A stretch of DNA of 43,798 nt, taken from BS750m-G69 sp964441235 (GTDB taxonomy: Bacteria; Fidelibacterota; UBA2242). Shown one piece after another: positions 8,464-16,041 of this stretch; the first letter of the stretch is position 1, and each line of letters starts with the position of its first letter. Where the stretch lies: assembly GCA_964441235.1 (NCBI GenBank), contig CAYTUQ010000030.1, forward strand, positions 1 through 43,798. The letters are read 5' to 3'. The notes beneath the pieces are model-generated. The model made no database searches and was not told the DNA's origin. It was given only the letters and a program-made list of their open reading frames with translations. Made by a program: the position numbers and the translations under genes.

Positions 8464-9783
8464 GTGAAAAACGTTTTGGTTTTAGGTGCTGGTCTTGTTT
8501 CAAGACCTCTGGTAAGATATTTGTTGGATGAGCCGGAATTCCATGTTAAAGTTGCGAGCCGGACCATTAGTAAAGCTGAAAAGTTGATTCAAGGACGTCC
8601 AAGAGGTAATGCTCAGGCGTTGAATGTAAAGAATACTGAACAGCTAAAAGATTTAATAAAAGAATGTGATATAGCTATCAGCCTTTTACCCTATACTTAT
8701 CATGTAAAAGTCGCTGAAATGTGTATTGAATTCAAAAATAACATGGTTACAACTTCTTATATTAGTGCTCCAATGAAAACACTGGATGAAAAAGCACGTA
8801 AGGCGAACGTATTGATTCTTAATGAAATTGGTGTAGATCCCGGAATTGACCACATGTCTGCTATGAGAATTATTCACAATGTCGAAAATAGCGGCGGAAA
8901 AGTAGTAAGTTTTCACTCATATTGCGGCGGCTTGCCTGCACCAGAAGCCAATACAAATCCATTTGGATATAAATTCAGCTGGAGTCCGCGTGGAGTTCTA
9001 ATGGCTGGCAGAAATGATGCAAAGTATTTGGGAAATGGTAAGGTCGTAGAAATTCCAGGGAAGGAACTCTTCAAACATCATTGGCCACTGGAGATCGAAG
9101 GTGAGGGATTGTTTGAAACTTACCCGAATAGGGATTCACTACCATATATTGAGACTTATGGTCTTAAGCATGCTCACACAATGTTTCGCGGAACAATAAG
9201 AAATATTGGCTGGTGTGATACACTTTATTGCATTGCAAAATTAGGTCTGCTTAGCGATGAAGAGAGAGATGATTTGAAAGGCATAACATTCGATGATTTA
9301 TCAAGGAAATTAGTAAATACTAAAGAAGGAATTTCTACACGTGAAGCAACTGAAAAGTTCCTTGGTGATGATGTTACTGAAAAAGTTCTAGATATGCTTG
9401 ACTGGTTAGGATTATTTAGTAATGAACCAGTTCCTGATGAAAATAATCTGCTGGATATTATAACTGATAAATTTCTTGAGAGAATGCCTTATGAAAAAAA
9501 TGAACGTGATATGATTATTCTCTTTCATGATTTTCTTGTTGAATGGTCAGATAGGAAAAAAAGAATTACTTCGACATTGATAGATTTTGGAATTCCTGGT
9601 GGCGATTCTTCAATGGCTCGCACAGTCAGTCTTCCAGCAGCTATAGCAACTAAAATGATTCTTAAAGGAAAGATTGATATCACGGGTGTTCATGCTCCAG
9701 TTTTGCCAGAAATTTACAATCCTGTTTTGGATGAGCTTGAAAAGCTGAATATCATTTGTAAAGAGAAAGAGTATCCTCTATAG
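8464..9783 (+). CDS. saccharopine dehydrogenase (glutamate-forming, LYS9-like)
   Basis: Interconverts saccharopine with 2-aminoadipate-6-semialdehyde and glutamate. The N-terminal Rossmann segment NVLVLGAGLVSRPLVRYLL and the following VASRTISKAE are hallmark wording of this family; LNEIGVDPGIDHMSAM and FHSYCGGLPAPEANTNPFGYKFSWSP mark the substrate domain and are also conserved. The GTG at 8464 is preferred because GGAAGGGA sits eight bases upstream; an in-frame TTG at 8446 would overlap that site. With the reductase just upstream this forms a complete saccharopine module. Direction is not given by the sequence: degradation of lysine to aminoadipate is the usual role of this pair, biosynthesis the fungal alternative. 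Confidence 0.9.
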   Translation: MKNVLVLGAGLVSRPLVRYLLDEPEFHVKVASRTISKAEKLIQGRPRGNAQALNVKNTEQLKDLIKECDIAISLLPYTYHVKVAEMCIEFKNNMVTTSYISAPMKTLDEKARKANVLILNEIGVDPGIDHMSAMRIIHNVENSGGKVVSFHSYCGGLPAPEANTNPFGYKFSWSPRGVLMAGRNDAKYLGNGKVVEIPGKELFKHHWPLEIEGEGLFETYPNRDSLPYIETYGLKHAHTMFRGTIRNIGWCDTLYCIAKLGLLSDEERDDLKGITFDDLSRKLVNTKEGISTREATEKFLGDDVTEKVLDMLDWLGLFSNEPVPDENNLLDIITDKFLERMPYEKNERDMIILFHDFLVEWSDRKKRITSTLIDFGIPGGDSSMARTVSLPAAIATKMILKGKIDITGVHAPVLPEIYNPVLDELEKLNIICKEKEYPL

Positions 9784-10180
9784 AGTTTAAACAAAACAAT
9801 TTTTCCCGTCGGGATGTCTTCGACAAGTGAAGCCAAATTGGTTTTGATACTTCTTTACTCAAGTCCTTACAAAGAGTTTTTAATTCTATCATAAATTTAT
9901 TCAAAGGACTTAACTCAGGGTTGTCGTTCATTGGACTTGACTTAAGGTGTTTTAATGTCTTAAAAAATCGTGTCATCAGGTCAAAACCTAATCCCACATT
10001 TTTTAATATTGCCAGCATACTCATATGCTCTTATTTAACTTAAAAAATTTTATCATGGATTCTGTGCAATGTCAAGGAAAAATGTTTAAAAATACAACAA
10101 TTTAGTACCACGAAACCCGTTTGTCCATCACTAGCCGGATTAAAATGGGTTTGTTCAGATTTTATACTAAAATTATTTTA
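9784..10180. other. convergent intergenic region, saccharopine dehydrogenase / OmpR-type regulator
   Basis: About 400 bases. A 90-codon frame on the minus strand (9752-10024) begins with ATG but overlaps the 3' end of the dehydrogenase gene by 32 bases, has a poor ribosome-binding site and no recognisable product, so I do not call it. The region contains the small palindrome CCCGTCGGG at about 9805-9813 and a 15-mer, GACTTGACTTAAGGT (9934-9948), that recurs exactly at 34211-34225 in another repeat-rich spacer. Confidence 0.45.
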
Positions 10181-10903
10181 TCAAGAGTTGAGTTGTCCGA
10201 CAAACATATATCCTGCGCTACGTATGCTTTTTATATAAACAGGTTTTTTTGTATCCGGTTCAAAATATTTTCGTAAGCGTGCTATAAAATTATCTACTGT
10301 ACGGGTTTCTACTTCGGAACTAATATTCCAGACTTTTTCCAATAATTCATCCCGCGATACGATTTTGCCTTTGTTTTGAATCAGGTATTTCATTACCATG
10401 GCTTCTCGCTGAGTGAGCTGGAATTTTTTATTCCCCGATTTGCAGGAGAAGTCGGCAAAGTTTATTTCATTTTCGCCAAATTGATACGTCGATGCTGAGT
10501 CAACAGCTGATTGATACCACATTTTGCGTCGTAAAATTCCTTTCACCCGCGCTAATAATTCCTGTAGATGAAATGGTTTGGTCAGATAATCGTCGGCTCC
10601 GATTTCAAGCCCTTGTACTCTGTCTTTAACTGTTGTTCTGGCAGTTAACATAAGAATAGGAGTAATAGGTGATTTTTTACGAATATATTCGGCAACTTCG
10701 AACCCATTTATATAAGGAATCATAATATCAAGAATAATCAGGTCATAAGGTTGTGAATCAAACTGTTCCAACGCTTTTTTCCCATCCTTCACCCAGGCAA
10801 CTGAGTAGCCTTCTTCGCCCAGGTTGAATAATAAACCTTTCGCAAGCGTTTCCTCATCCTCAACCAATAATATTTTAATATTTTGAATACTATCTTCACT
10901 CAT
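10181..10903 (-). CDS. OmpR/PhoB-family response regulator
   Basis: A 240-residue DNA-binding regulator. The receiver (about 8-125) has acidic residues E15/D16, phospho-acceptor D59 in LIILDIMIP, the conserved Thr in MLTAR and the Lys in TKPF. The C-terminal winged helix (about 140-236) shows the family landmarks LTQREAMVMKYLIQNKGKIVSRDELLEKVW and the final GYMFVG. The neighbouring gene 19 bases upstream encodes a histidine kinase, so the two form a classical pair. Target genes cannot be read from the sequence. Confidence 0.93.
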   Translation of the reverse strand: MSEDSIQNIKILLVEDEETLAKGLLFNLGEEGYSVAWVKDGKKALEQFDSQPYDLIILDIMIPYINGFEVAEYIRKKSPITPILMLTARTTVKDRVQGLEIGADDYLTKPFHLQELLARVKGILRRKMWYQSAVDSASTYQFGENEINFADFSCKSGNKKFQLTQREAMVMKYLIQNKGKIVSRDELLEKVWNISSEVETRTVDNFIARLRKYFEPDTKKPVYIKSIRSAGYMFVGQLNS

Positions 10904-10922
10904 ATAAAACTCTATTATTTAT

Positions 10923-11912
10923 TCAATAAGTTGATGATTTAAGCAATTTATTTAAATAATGTCGTTTTGACACAGGATAGACGGGTAACTCAATGCGGAA
11001 CGTAGCACCTCGATTAACTCCCTCACTATAGGCTCTTATATTTCCGCCATGATATTTTATAATTTCTTTTACCAGGGTAAGTCCTAAGCCAGACCCTCGC
11101 ACATCGGGGACGTTCGGTTGGTTAGCCCTGTAGAATTTGTCAAAAATCCTTTTCTTTTCAGTTGCTGGAAAACCAATTCCCTGGTCTTTAAACTCTATTA
11201 TGCACTTTTTAGAGCTATATTGCAGGTTAATATTTATTTTTAATTTATCCGTTGAATACTTTATTGCATTATCAACGAGATTCTCAAATAGGATTTTGAA
11301 TGCACTTTTGTCAACGACACAGTTACAATACGCTGATCCGGTAATTATAATTGTATCATGGGGCAATTTAACCTGTTTTGTAATTTCTTCAATTATTTCT
11401 TTTACAATATGGTCAGCCTTATATGTACTGCAATGGAAACGATTCTTTTTTTTCTCAAGCTGGGCGATCTCCAGAATAGCATTAATTAATTTGTTAAGCC
11501 GCCCGGCGTCTTTTTGCATATATTCGATAAATTTCAATTGTTTTAAGCGGGAAATGTCTCGTGAGCCAAGAGTGTCCAAATATAACTGAATAGACGCTAA
11601 AGGTGTTTTTAATTCATGCGTTATATTAGCAAGAAAATTATCATATAGTTTTGTTAGTTTTTGCTGTAATCTTAAACGCCGGAAAATAAGTGATATTCCT
11701 ACTGACATAGCTACAAGCAACACCAAACCTATTACAAAAACAGCAATTGCTCCGCCCATCTGGATATTGATTGAATATTGTTCGCCTATACGCTTTAAAA
11801 TGACGTGATTGGCTACAAACCGGGCAATCCAGAGACCCAGCAAAGATAAACAGGCTACCTGCGCCAAAATAAAAAGAATTATTGCATATAACTGTGAATA
11901 CTTTTTTTGCAT
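10923..11912 (-). CDS. membrane sensor histidine kinase, partner of the OmpR-type regulator
   Basis: Kinase of about 329 residues: transmembrane helices at about 8-33 and 55-77 with only a short extracytoplasmic loop, HisKA with phospho-accepting H99 in NITHELKTPLASIQ, and a HATPase domain with N-box NLVDNAIKYS and GSGLGLTLVKEI. The tiny loop suggests sensing within the membrane or via a partner. The open frame extends upstream to a GTG at 11987, but those 25 codons are encoded by a short dispersed repeat (11956-11974) and have no good ribosome-binding site; I therefore start at ATG 11912. Upstream gene of a two-gene unit with the regulator at 10181-10903. Confidence 0.88.
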   Translation of the reverse strand: MQKKYSQLYAIILFILAQVACLSLLGLWIARFVANHVILKRIGEQYSINIQMGGAIAVFVIGLVLLVAMSVGISLIFRRLRLQQKLTKLYDNFLANITHELKTPLASIQLYLDTLGSRDISRLKQLKFIEYMQKDAGRLNKLINAILEIAQLEKKKNRFHCSTYKADHIVKEIIEEITKQVKLPHDTIIITGSAYCNCVVDKSAFKILFENLVDNAIKYSTDKLKININLQYSSKKCIIEFKDQGIGFPATEKKRIFDKFYRANQPNVPDVRGSGLGLTLVKEIIKYHGGNIRAYSEGVNRGATFRIELPVYPVSKRHYLNKLLKSSTY

Positions 11913-11955
11913 TTTTTTTAGCCTATTTAATTCATAAATATTAGCCACTAAGTCT

Positions 11956-11974
11956 CTTCCGAAGGAATCCCTTA
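11956..11974. repeat. short dispersed repeat, copy 1 (TTCCRAAGGAATCYCT)
   Basis: Copy 1 reads CTTCCGAAGGAATCCCTTA. Copies in the same orientation lie at 12169-12186 and 13930-13946. The core TTCCGAAGGAA is partly palindromic. A diverged relative in the opposite orientation may be present at 14236-14261. This copy sits where the kinase frame would extend upstream of its ATG. Confidence 0.5.
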
Positions 11975-12096
11975 CGGGATAAGGCACTAAGAATCAATAA
12001 TTTATCTATGTTGTGGTCTTTACGTTTAATCATTTTTTTATGGACTATTATCAAGGTTCTAAGTTATCTTAAATCAACATTTTGTGTCTTGGCTTG

Positions 12097-12161
12097 CCCC
12101 GTAAGGAAGTTTACCCTGTGAAATGCGAAGCAATATTTAACAGGGAATGACCGTATCGGGG
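12097..12161. repeat. nested imperfect hairpin
   Basis: Outer arms CCCCGTA (12097-12103) and ATCGGGG (12155-12161) pair imperfectly; inner arms CCCTGTGAAAT (about 12114-12124) and ATTTAACAGGG (about 12135-12145) pair at 9 of 11 positions. The inner arm resembles the inverted repeat at 1667-1728, and the outer arm resembles the stem at 13878-13907 on the other side of the radical SAM gene. Confidence 0.45.
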
Positions 12162-12168
12162 TGTCTTT

Positions 12169-12186
12169 TTCCAAAGGAATCCCTCA
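12169..12186. repeat. short dispersed repeat, copy 2
   Basis: TTCCAAAGGAATCCCTCA, in the same orientation as 11956-11974 and 13930-13946. With copy 3 it brackets the radical SAM gene. Confidence 0.5.
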
Positions 12187-12248
12187 GGGGGTGGCTATAA
12201 ATAATCCAGGTTAAATCAAATTGAAACTATCTAAAACTTTTACAATAC

Positions 12249-12281
12249 TTTTACAAAACCTTACTTCAATATTTTGTAAAA
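12249..12281. promoter_or_regulatory. perfect 10-base inverted repeat upstream of the radical SAM gene
   Basis: TTTTACAAAA (12249-12258) and TTTTGTAAAA (12272-12281) are exact reverse complements separated by 13 bases. The second arm ends 43 bases before the ATG at 12325, the position expected for an operator or for a hairpin in the mRNA leader. No regulator can be assigned from the sequence; low-complexity A/T arms also arise by chance more easily than GC-rich ones. Confidence 0.4.
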
Positions 12282-12324
12282 TAAGATAGTAAAATTTTTT
12301 TACAAATTCAAAGGAGAAGTAGTT

Positions 12325-13803
12325 ATGAAAATATTATTGGTTTATCCTGAAACCCCGACAACTTTTTGGAGTTTTTCACACGCTGTAAAATTTATTTCAA
12401 AGAGATCATCTGAAATTCCCCTGGGATTAATCACTGTAGCGGCAATTTTACCGGGGAAATGGGAAAAGCGCTTAATTGATATGAATGTTTCAAGGTTAAA
12501 AGACAAGGATATTTTATGGGCGGATTTTGTCTTCTTAAGCGGGATGAATGTTCATATTAAGTCCTTTAAAGAAATTATCATACGCTGCAACGATTTGGGC
12601 GTAAAAGTCGTAGCTGGCGGACCATTAGTTACAACAAATCATAGAGAATTTTTAGGAGTAGATCATTTTGTGCTAAATGAGGCGGAAATTACTTTACCAC
12701 TTTTCATAAAAGACCTGGAAGCCGGCACACCAAAACATGTTTATGCAACTGATGAATATCCAGATATTTCCAAAACGCCAATACCATTATGGAGTTTACT
12801 TGAGATGAATAAATATGCTGCAATGAACTTACAGTATTCTCGCGGCTGCCCGTACAATTGTGAATTTTGCAGCATAACAAAGTTAAATGGTCGTAATCCA
12901 AGAACGAAAAGTAGAGAACAGTTTTTAGATGAATTAACTTCTTTATATAACACAGGCTGGCGAGGTGGTGTTTTCATTGTTGATGACAATTTTATTGGAA
13001 ATAAGAGAAAATTAAAAGCCAATATTTTACCGGCAATGATCGAATGGATGGAGAAAAGGAATCGTCCTTTTACTTTTACAACAGAGGCTTCTATAAATAT
13101 TGCCGACGATGATGAGTTAATGGACTTAATGGTAAAAGCGGGGTTTAACAGTACTTTTATCGGTATAGAGACGCCTAATAATGAAAGTTTAGCCGAATGT
13201 GGAAAATCAGTGAATCTCAACCGAGACATTGTATTATCAGTAAAAAAATTGCAACAACGGGGATTTATCGTTTCTGGAGGTTTTATCGTCGGTTTTGATA
13301 ATGATCCTCCAGATATTTTTAAGCGACAGATTAACCTTATCCAGAAGACTGGTATTGTTACTGCAATGGTCGGCTTGCTAAATGCTCCAGAAGGGTCTCG
13401 ACTCTATCACAGGCTATACAAAGAAAATCGCATTATAGGGATTATGAGCGGCGACAATGTGGATGGTTCAATAAATTTTATCCCCAAAATGAACTATCAA
13501 AAGCTGATAACAGGATATAGAGGAATTTTACGTTTTATTTATTCTCAAAAGAATTATTATGAACGTGTTAAAACTTTTTTAAAAGAATATTCCCAGCCTG
13601 TAATCAACACAAAAATACCATCATTTTCTTATATTCGAGCATTTTTTCGCTCTATATGGAAACTGGGGATTTTTGAAAAAGGTAGAAGATATTACTGGAA
13701 GTTACTGTTTTACAGCCTGTTCAAACAGCCCAAGAAATTTCCTCTGGCTGTAACATTAGCTATATATGGATTTCATTTTCGTAGAGTAGTGGAATCGATA
13801 TAA
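12325..13803 (+). CDS. B12-binding-type radical SAM protein (DUF4070/HpnP-like class)
   Basis: A 492-residue radical SAM enzyme. The N-terminal 140 residues form a cobalamin-binding-like Rossmann domain without an obvious DxHxxG, as in other class B members. The cluster motif CPYNCEFC gives C175, C179 and C182 ligating the SAM-binding [4Fe-4S] cluster. GGVFIVDDNFIGNKRKLK, TTEASINIA and FVSTFIGIETP-like wording, followed by a C-terminal region of about 100 residues, match the family that includes hopanoid C-2 methylase HpnP. Most members have unknown substrates and no hopanoid genes are nearby, so I do not assign that activity. Start ATG supported by AAGGAG. It stands alone, flanked on both sides by related short repeats, which suggests separate acquisition. 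Confidence 0.85.
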   Translation: MKILLVYPETPTTFWSFSHAVKFISKRSSEIPLGLITVAAILPGKWEKRLIDMNVSRLKDKDILWADFVFLSGMNVHIKSFKEIIIRCNDLGVKVVAGGPLVTTNHREFLGVDHFVLNEAEITLPLFIKDLEAGTPKHVYATDEYPDISKTPIPLWSLLEMNKYAAMNLQYSRGCPYNCEFCSITKLNGRNPRTKSREQFLDELTSLYNTGWRGGVFIVDDNFIGNKRKLKANILPAMIEWMEKRNRPFTFTTEASINIADDDELMDLMVKAGFNSTFIGIETPNNESLAECGKSVNLNRDIVLSVKKLQQRGFIVSGGFIVGFDNDPPDIFKRQINLIQKTGIVTAMVGLLNAPEGSRLYHRLYKENRIIGIMSGDNVDGSINFIPKMNYQKLITGYRGILRFIYSQKNYYERVKTFLKEYSQPVINTKIPSFSYIRAFFRSIWKLGIFEKGRRYYWKLLFYSLFKQPKKFPLAVTLAIYGFHFRRVVESI

Positions 13804-13808
13804 ATTTG

Positions 13809-13830
13809 AGGAACTATTAGATAGTTTCCT
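13809..13830 (+). terminator. possible terminator hairpin after the radical SAM gene
   Basis: AGGAACTAT pairs with ATAGTTTCCT (one bulged base) around a TAG loop, starting 5 bases past the stop codon. The following bases are T-rich but not a clean T-run, so the call is tentative. Confidence 0.4.
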
Positions 13831-13877
13831 AATTATCTTTGCAATTATTTGTTTACTAAAATCCAAATTTCAAGCAC

Positions 13878-13907
13878 CCCCGTACAGTCACTACGTTCTT
13901 TACGGGG
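13878..13907. repeat. inverted repeat CCCCGTA...TACGGGG
   Basis: CCCCGTA (13878-13884) and TACGGGG (13901-13907) pair exactly around a 16-base loop. Read on the minus strand, the GCCCCGTAAAGAA edge resembles GCCCCGTAAGGAA at 12096-12108, so the radical SAM gene has related elements on both flanks. Confidence 0.45.
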
Positions 13908-13929
13908 CAGGCAAATATCAAAAAAGTTC

Positions 13930-13946
13930 TTCCAAAGGAATCTCTA
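13930..13946. repeat. short dispersed repeat, copy 3
   Basis: TTCCAAAGGAATCTCTA, same orientation as the copies at 11956-11974 and 12169-12186; with copy 2 it encloses the radical SAM gene. Confidence 0.5.
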
Positions 13947-14168
13947 TGAGACAATAACAAAATATAGAAATTCAAAATAGTTCTGGTATAGTTTTGTTCA
14001 TTTTAATTTTAGATTTTGAAATTGTTTTTAATTTGCAGTTTGTGATTTGTGATTTCCCTCAATTGCTAAGTTATTTTGGAAACGCTATACTAGTGATATA
14101 GCAAATCGTATTAAAGAGGTCTTTCCGAAATAATAATAATTTCTGATGAAAAAATATGTGTTGTTTAT

Positions 14169-14261
14169 CCTTCCGAAGATTTTACCGACACAAAGAGGTT
14201 CTTCGTAGAAGTCCTACGTGATCTTTGGGAAAGGGATTCTTTTGAATGAACCTTCGGAAGG
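14169..14261. repeat. 93-base segment with inverted CCTTCCGAAG ends
   Basis: CCTTCCGAAG (14169-14178) and CTTCGGAAGG (14252-14261) are exact reverse complements. The right end is itself a palindrome around one base (ACCTTC-G-GAAGGT). The interior also contains TTCTTCGTAGAAG, a small hairpin. This could be a miniature element of the same family as the other GAAGG palindromes. Confidence 0.4.
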
Positions 14262-14271
14262 TCAAAAAAAA

Positions 14272-14447
14272 TCACATTCCTTTCTTAGCGAGAATTTTTT
14301 CTATTTCATCCATTGCCCAGTTCATCTCTTTCATGGTTTTATTAAAAGGTTCGGCAGTGGTCATATCAACAACTGCTTTTTTAAGTAAGTTAACTGGGTA
14401 ATCGGAGCCTCCTGAAGAGATGAAATTGATATATTTTGCGTTCTTTA
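14272..14447 (-). pseudogene. 3' remnant of an oligoendopeptidase F (M3 peptidase) gene
   Basis: About 58 codons to a normal stop encode SSGGSDYPVNLLKKAVVDM followed by TTAEPFNKTMKEMNWAMDE and IEKILAKKG. This is the characteristic C-terminal tail of M3-family oligoendopeptidase F (YPVNLLK.AGVDMTTPEPF). The rest of the roughly 600-residue enzyme, including the HExxH zinc site, is absent: upstream the frame runs straight into the palindrome at 14448-14479 and then the icd 3' flank. The only available start is a TTG within the palindrome. I read it as a deletion remnant with no peptidase activity. Confidence 0.8.
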
Positions 14448-14479
14448 CCTGCCTGTCCAACGGGCACAGACAGGCGCCT
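14448..14479. repeat. GC-rich palindromic (REP-like) element at the pepF deletion junction
   Basis: GCCTGTC (14451-14457) and GACAGGC (14469-14475) pair exactly around a 11-base loop, with ACCT and GCC extending the GC-rich block. It shares the CCTGCCTGTCC edge with the element at 1233-1260. Homology of the peptidase remnant stops at its border. Confidence 0.6.
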
Positions 14480-14559
14480 TTTTGCGGCTGGTTAATTTTT
14501 CAGGTTATAACTCAATATTTTAAAATTTGTTTTCGTGGAACTTATATTTCCATAACCTC

Positions 14560-15906
14560 TCACATGTTTTCGATTATTTTTTTCCCAAATTCAGACGTTT
14601 TCAGTTTTACTGCTCCTTGCATCTGTCGTTCCAGGTCGTAAGTAACCGTTTTTTGGAAAATTGTCTTTTCAAGTGCAGTTTCAATTATTTCCGCAGCTTC
14701 ATCCCAGTTTAAATACCTGAGCATCATTACACCGGAAAGAATCAAAGAACCTGGGTTCACTTTATCCATCCCTGTATATTTTGGTGCAGTCCCGTGCGTA
14801 GCTTCAAAAAGTGCCAATTCATCACCGATATTTGCACCGGGAGCGAGTCCAAGTCCACCAACTTGCGCAGCACATGCGTCAGATAAATAATCCCCATTTA
14901 AATTAGGTGTTGCAAGTACGCTATATTCATCAGGACGGAGTAATACTTGTTGGAATATCTGATCCGCAATTCTATCTTTTATCAAAATTTTCCCTTCAGG
15001 CATTTTACCATTATAATCATCCCACAATTCCTGTTCCGTTACAATTTTATCCCTGTATTCACTTTTAGCCAATTCATAACCCCAATCCCTGAAAGCACCT
15101 TCCGTAAACTTCATAATATTACCCTTATGAACCAGAGTTACACTTGGTTTGTTATTCTGAATTGCATGATCAATTGCTTTCCTTACTAAGCGCTTTGTAC
15201 CGGTTATAGAAATAGGCTTAATACCAACTCCACTATCTCTACGAATGCTTTTATTTAAATCGCTCTTTAGAAAGCTAATCAGTTTAATTGCGTCATCGGA
15301 GCCTTCTTGAAATTCAATACCTGCATAAACATCTTCGGTATTCTCGCGAAAAATAATGACATTCAATTTTTCAGGCGCTTTTACAGGACAGGGAACACCC
15401 TTATACCATCTCACTGGTCTTACACAAGCATAAAGGTCTAATATCTGTCGTAACCTTACATTCAGAGAACGGAATCTTGGTGTAATAAATTCAGAACCAC
15501 ATTTTATACATTTTTCAGGACGTTTACCCTCGATTCCATCCTGCTCCTTTGCACATACTAAACAGACATAATCGAACTTTCCAACCGGTGTAGTTAAAGG
15601 TCCTTTAATAGCAACTTTATACTCTCTAACCGCTTCCAAAGTATCTTCCGGCAAAACAACATCATTTCTGTACTTTTTTAAAGCAGATAACCCTGCATAA
15701 ATTTGGAACCATTCGATTCTTTTCCTCCCAGTATATGCTTTTTCTACCGCAGCGTCAATGACTTTTTTTGTAGCTTTCCAAATATCCGGACCTATTCCAT
15801 CTCCTTCTATAAACGGAATTATCGGATTATCCAGAACAGATATTTTACCATCCTTAAATTCTATTTTTCCGCCACATTTTGGCTCTTCTAACCTTTTAAA
15901 CTTCAA
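14560..15906 (-). CDS. icd: isocitrate dehydrogenase with a zinc-ribbon-like insertion
   Basis: Oxidatively decarboxylates isocitrate to 2-oxoglutarate (or the reverse). Family landmarks: IEGDGIGPDIW, KGPLTTPVG, RSLNVRLRQ with the substrate-loop Ser, LYACVRPVRWYKGVPCPVK, IFRENTEDVYAGIE and GDYLSDACAAQVGGLG. Between KGPLTTPVG and RSLNV, where E. coli Icd has only two or three residues, lies an insert of about 36 residues (110-145) carrying CLVC (C115/C118) and CIKC (C133/C136), the spacing of a small zinc ribbon or rubredoxin-like knuckle. The start is TTG at 15906, six bases after AAGGAGGG, with no upstream ATG. Length 448 versus about 416 in E. coli is explained by the insert. Last gene of a row with citrate synthase and aconitase. 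Cofactor preference was not resolved by eye. Confidence 0.93.
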   Translation of the reverse strand: MKFKRLEEPKCGGKIEFKDGKISVLDNPIIPFIEGDGIGPDIWKATKKVIDAAVEKAYTGRKRIEWFQIYAGLSALKKYRNDVVLPEDTLEAVREYKVAIKGPLTTPVGKFDYVCLVCAKEQDGIEGKRPEKCIKCGSEFITPRFRSLNVRLRQILDLYACVRPVRWYKGVPCPVKAPEKLNVIIFRENTEDVYAGIEFQEGSDDAIKLISFLKSDLNKSIRRDSGVGIKPISITGTKRLVRKAIDHAIQNNKPSVTLVHKGNIMKFTEGAFRDWGYELAKSEYRDKIVTEQELWDDYNGKMPEGKILIKDRIADQIFQQVLLRPDEYSVLATPNLNGDYLSDACAAQVGGLGLAPGANIGDELALFEATHGTAPKYTGMDKVNPGSLILSGVMMLRYLNWDEAAEIIETALEKTIFQKTVTYDLERQMQGAVKLKTSEFGKKIIENM

Positions 15907-16041
15907 TTTTCCCTCCTTTGAATTACTACCGTGATTACATAGTTAAAATCCTAATAAATTAGAAAAAATAAAAGATACAATATCTTATTAATAACTATTT
16001 ATTTTATCGGCCTCAGCTATTATAAATGTCAGGCAGTAACT

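Larger units (their letters stand above)
11913..12324. other. divergent, repeat-rich intergenic region upstream of the radical SAM gene
   Basis: About 410 bases between the kinase and the radical SAM gene. It contains two copies of a short repeat (11956-11974 and 12169-12186), a nested hairpin (12097-12161) and a perfect 10-base inverted repeat (12249-12281) just before the radical SAM gene. No further gene is visible. Confidence 0.6.
13831..14271. other. intergenic region with short palindromes
   Basis: About 440 bases with no credible gene. It contains a 7-base stem (13878-13907), a copy of the TTCCRAAGGAATCYCT repeat (13930-13946) and matching CCTTCCGAAG/CTTCGGAAGG ends at 14169-14261. 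Confidence 0.5.

Noticed and set aside
9752..10024. 90-codon minus-strand reading frame between saccharopine dehydrogenase and the OmpR-type regulator
   Set aside because: It overlaps the dehydrogenase 3' end by 32 bases, has a weak ribosome-binding site, passes through a small palindrome and shows no family I recognise.
11913..11987. N-terminal extension of the OmpR-partner kinase to GTG 11987
   Set aside because: These 25 codons coincide with a dispersed repeat, precede the first membrane helix without typical sequence, and a normal ATG follows at 11912.
12325..13803. Assignment of the radical SAM protein as hopanoid 2-methylase HpnP
   Set aside because: It shares the family wording but no squalene-hopene cyclase or other hopanoid gene is nearby, and most family members have unknown substrates.
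14272..14460. The oligoendopeptidase F tail as an intact small gene starting at TTG 14460
   Set aside because: The start would lie inside a palindromic repeat without ribosome-binding site, and the homologous part is only the last tenth of a known enzyme.
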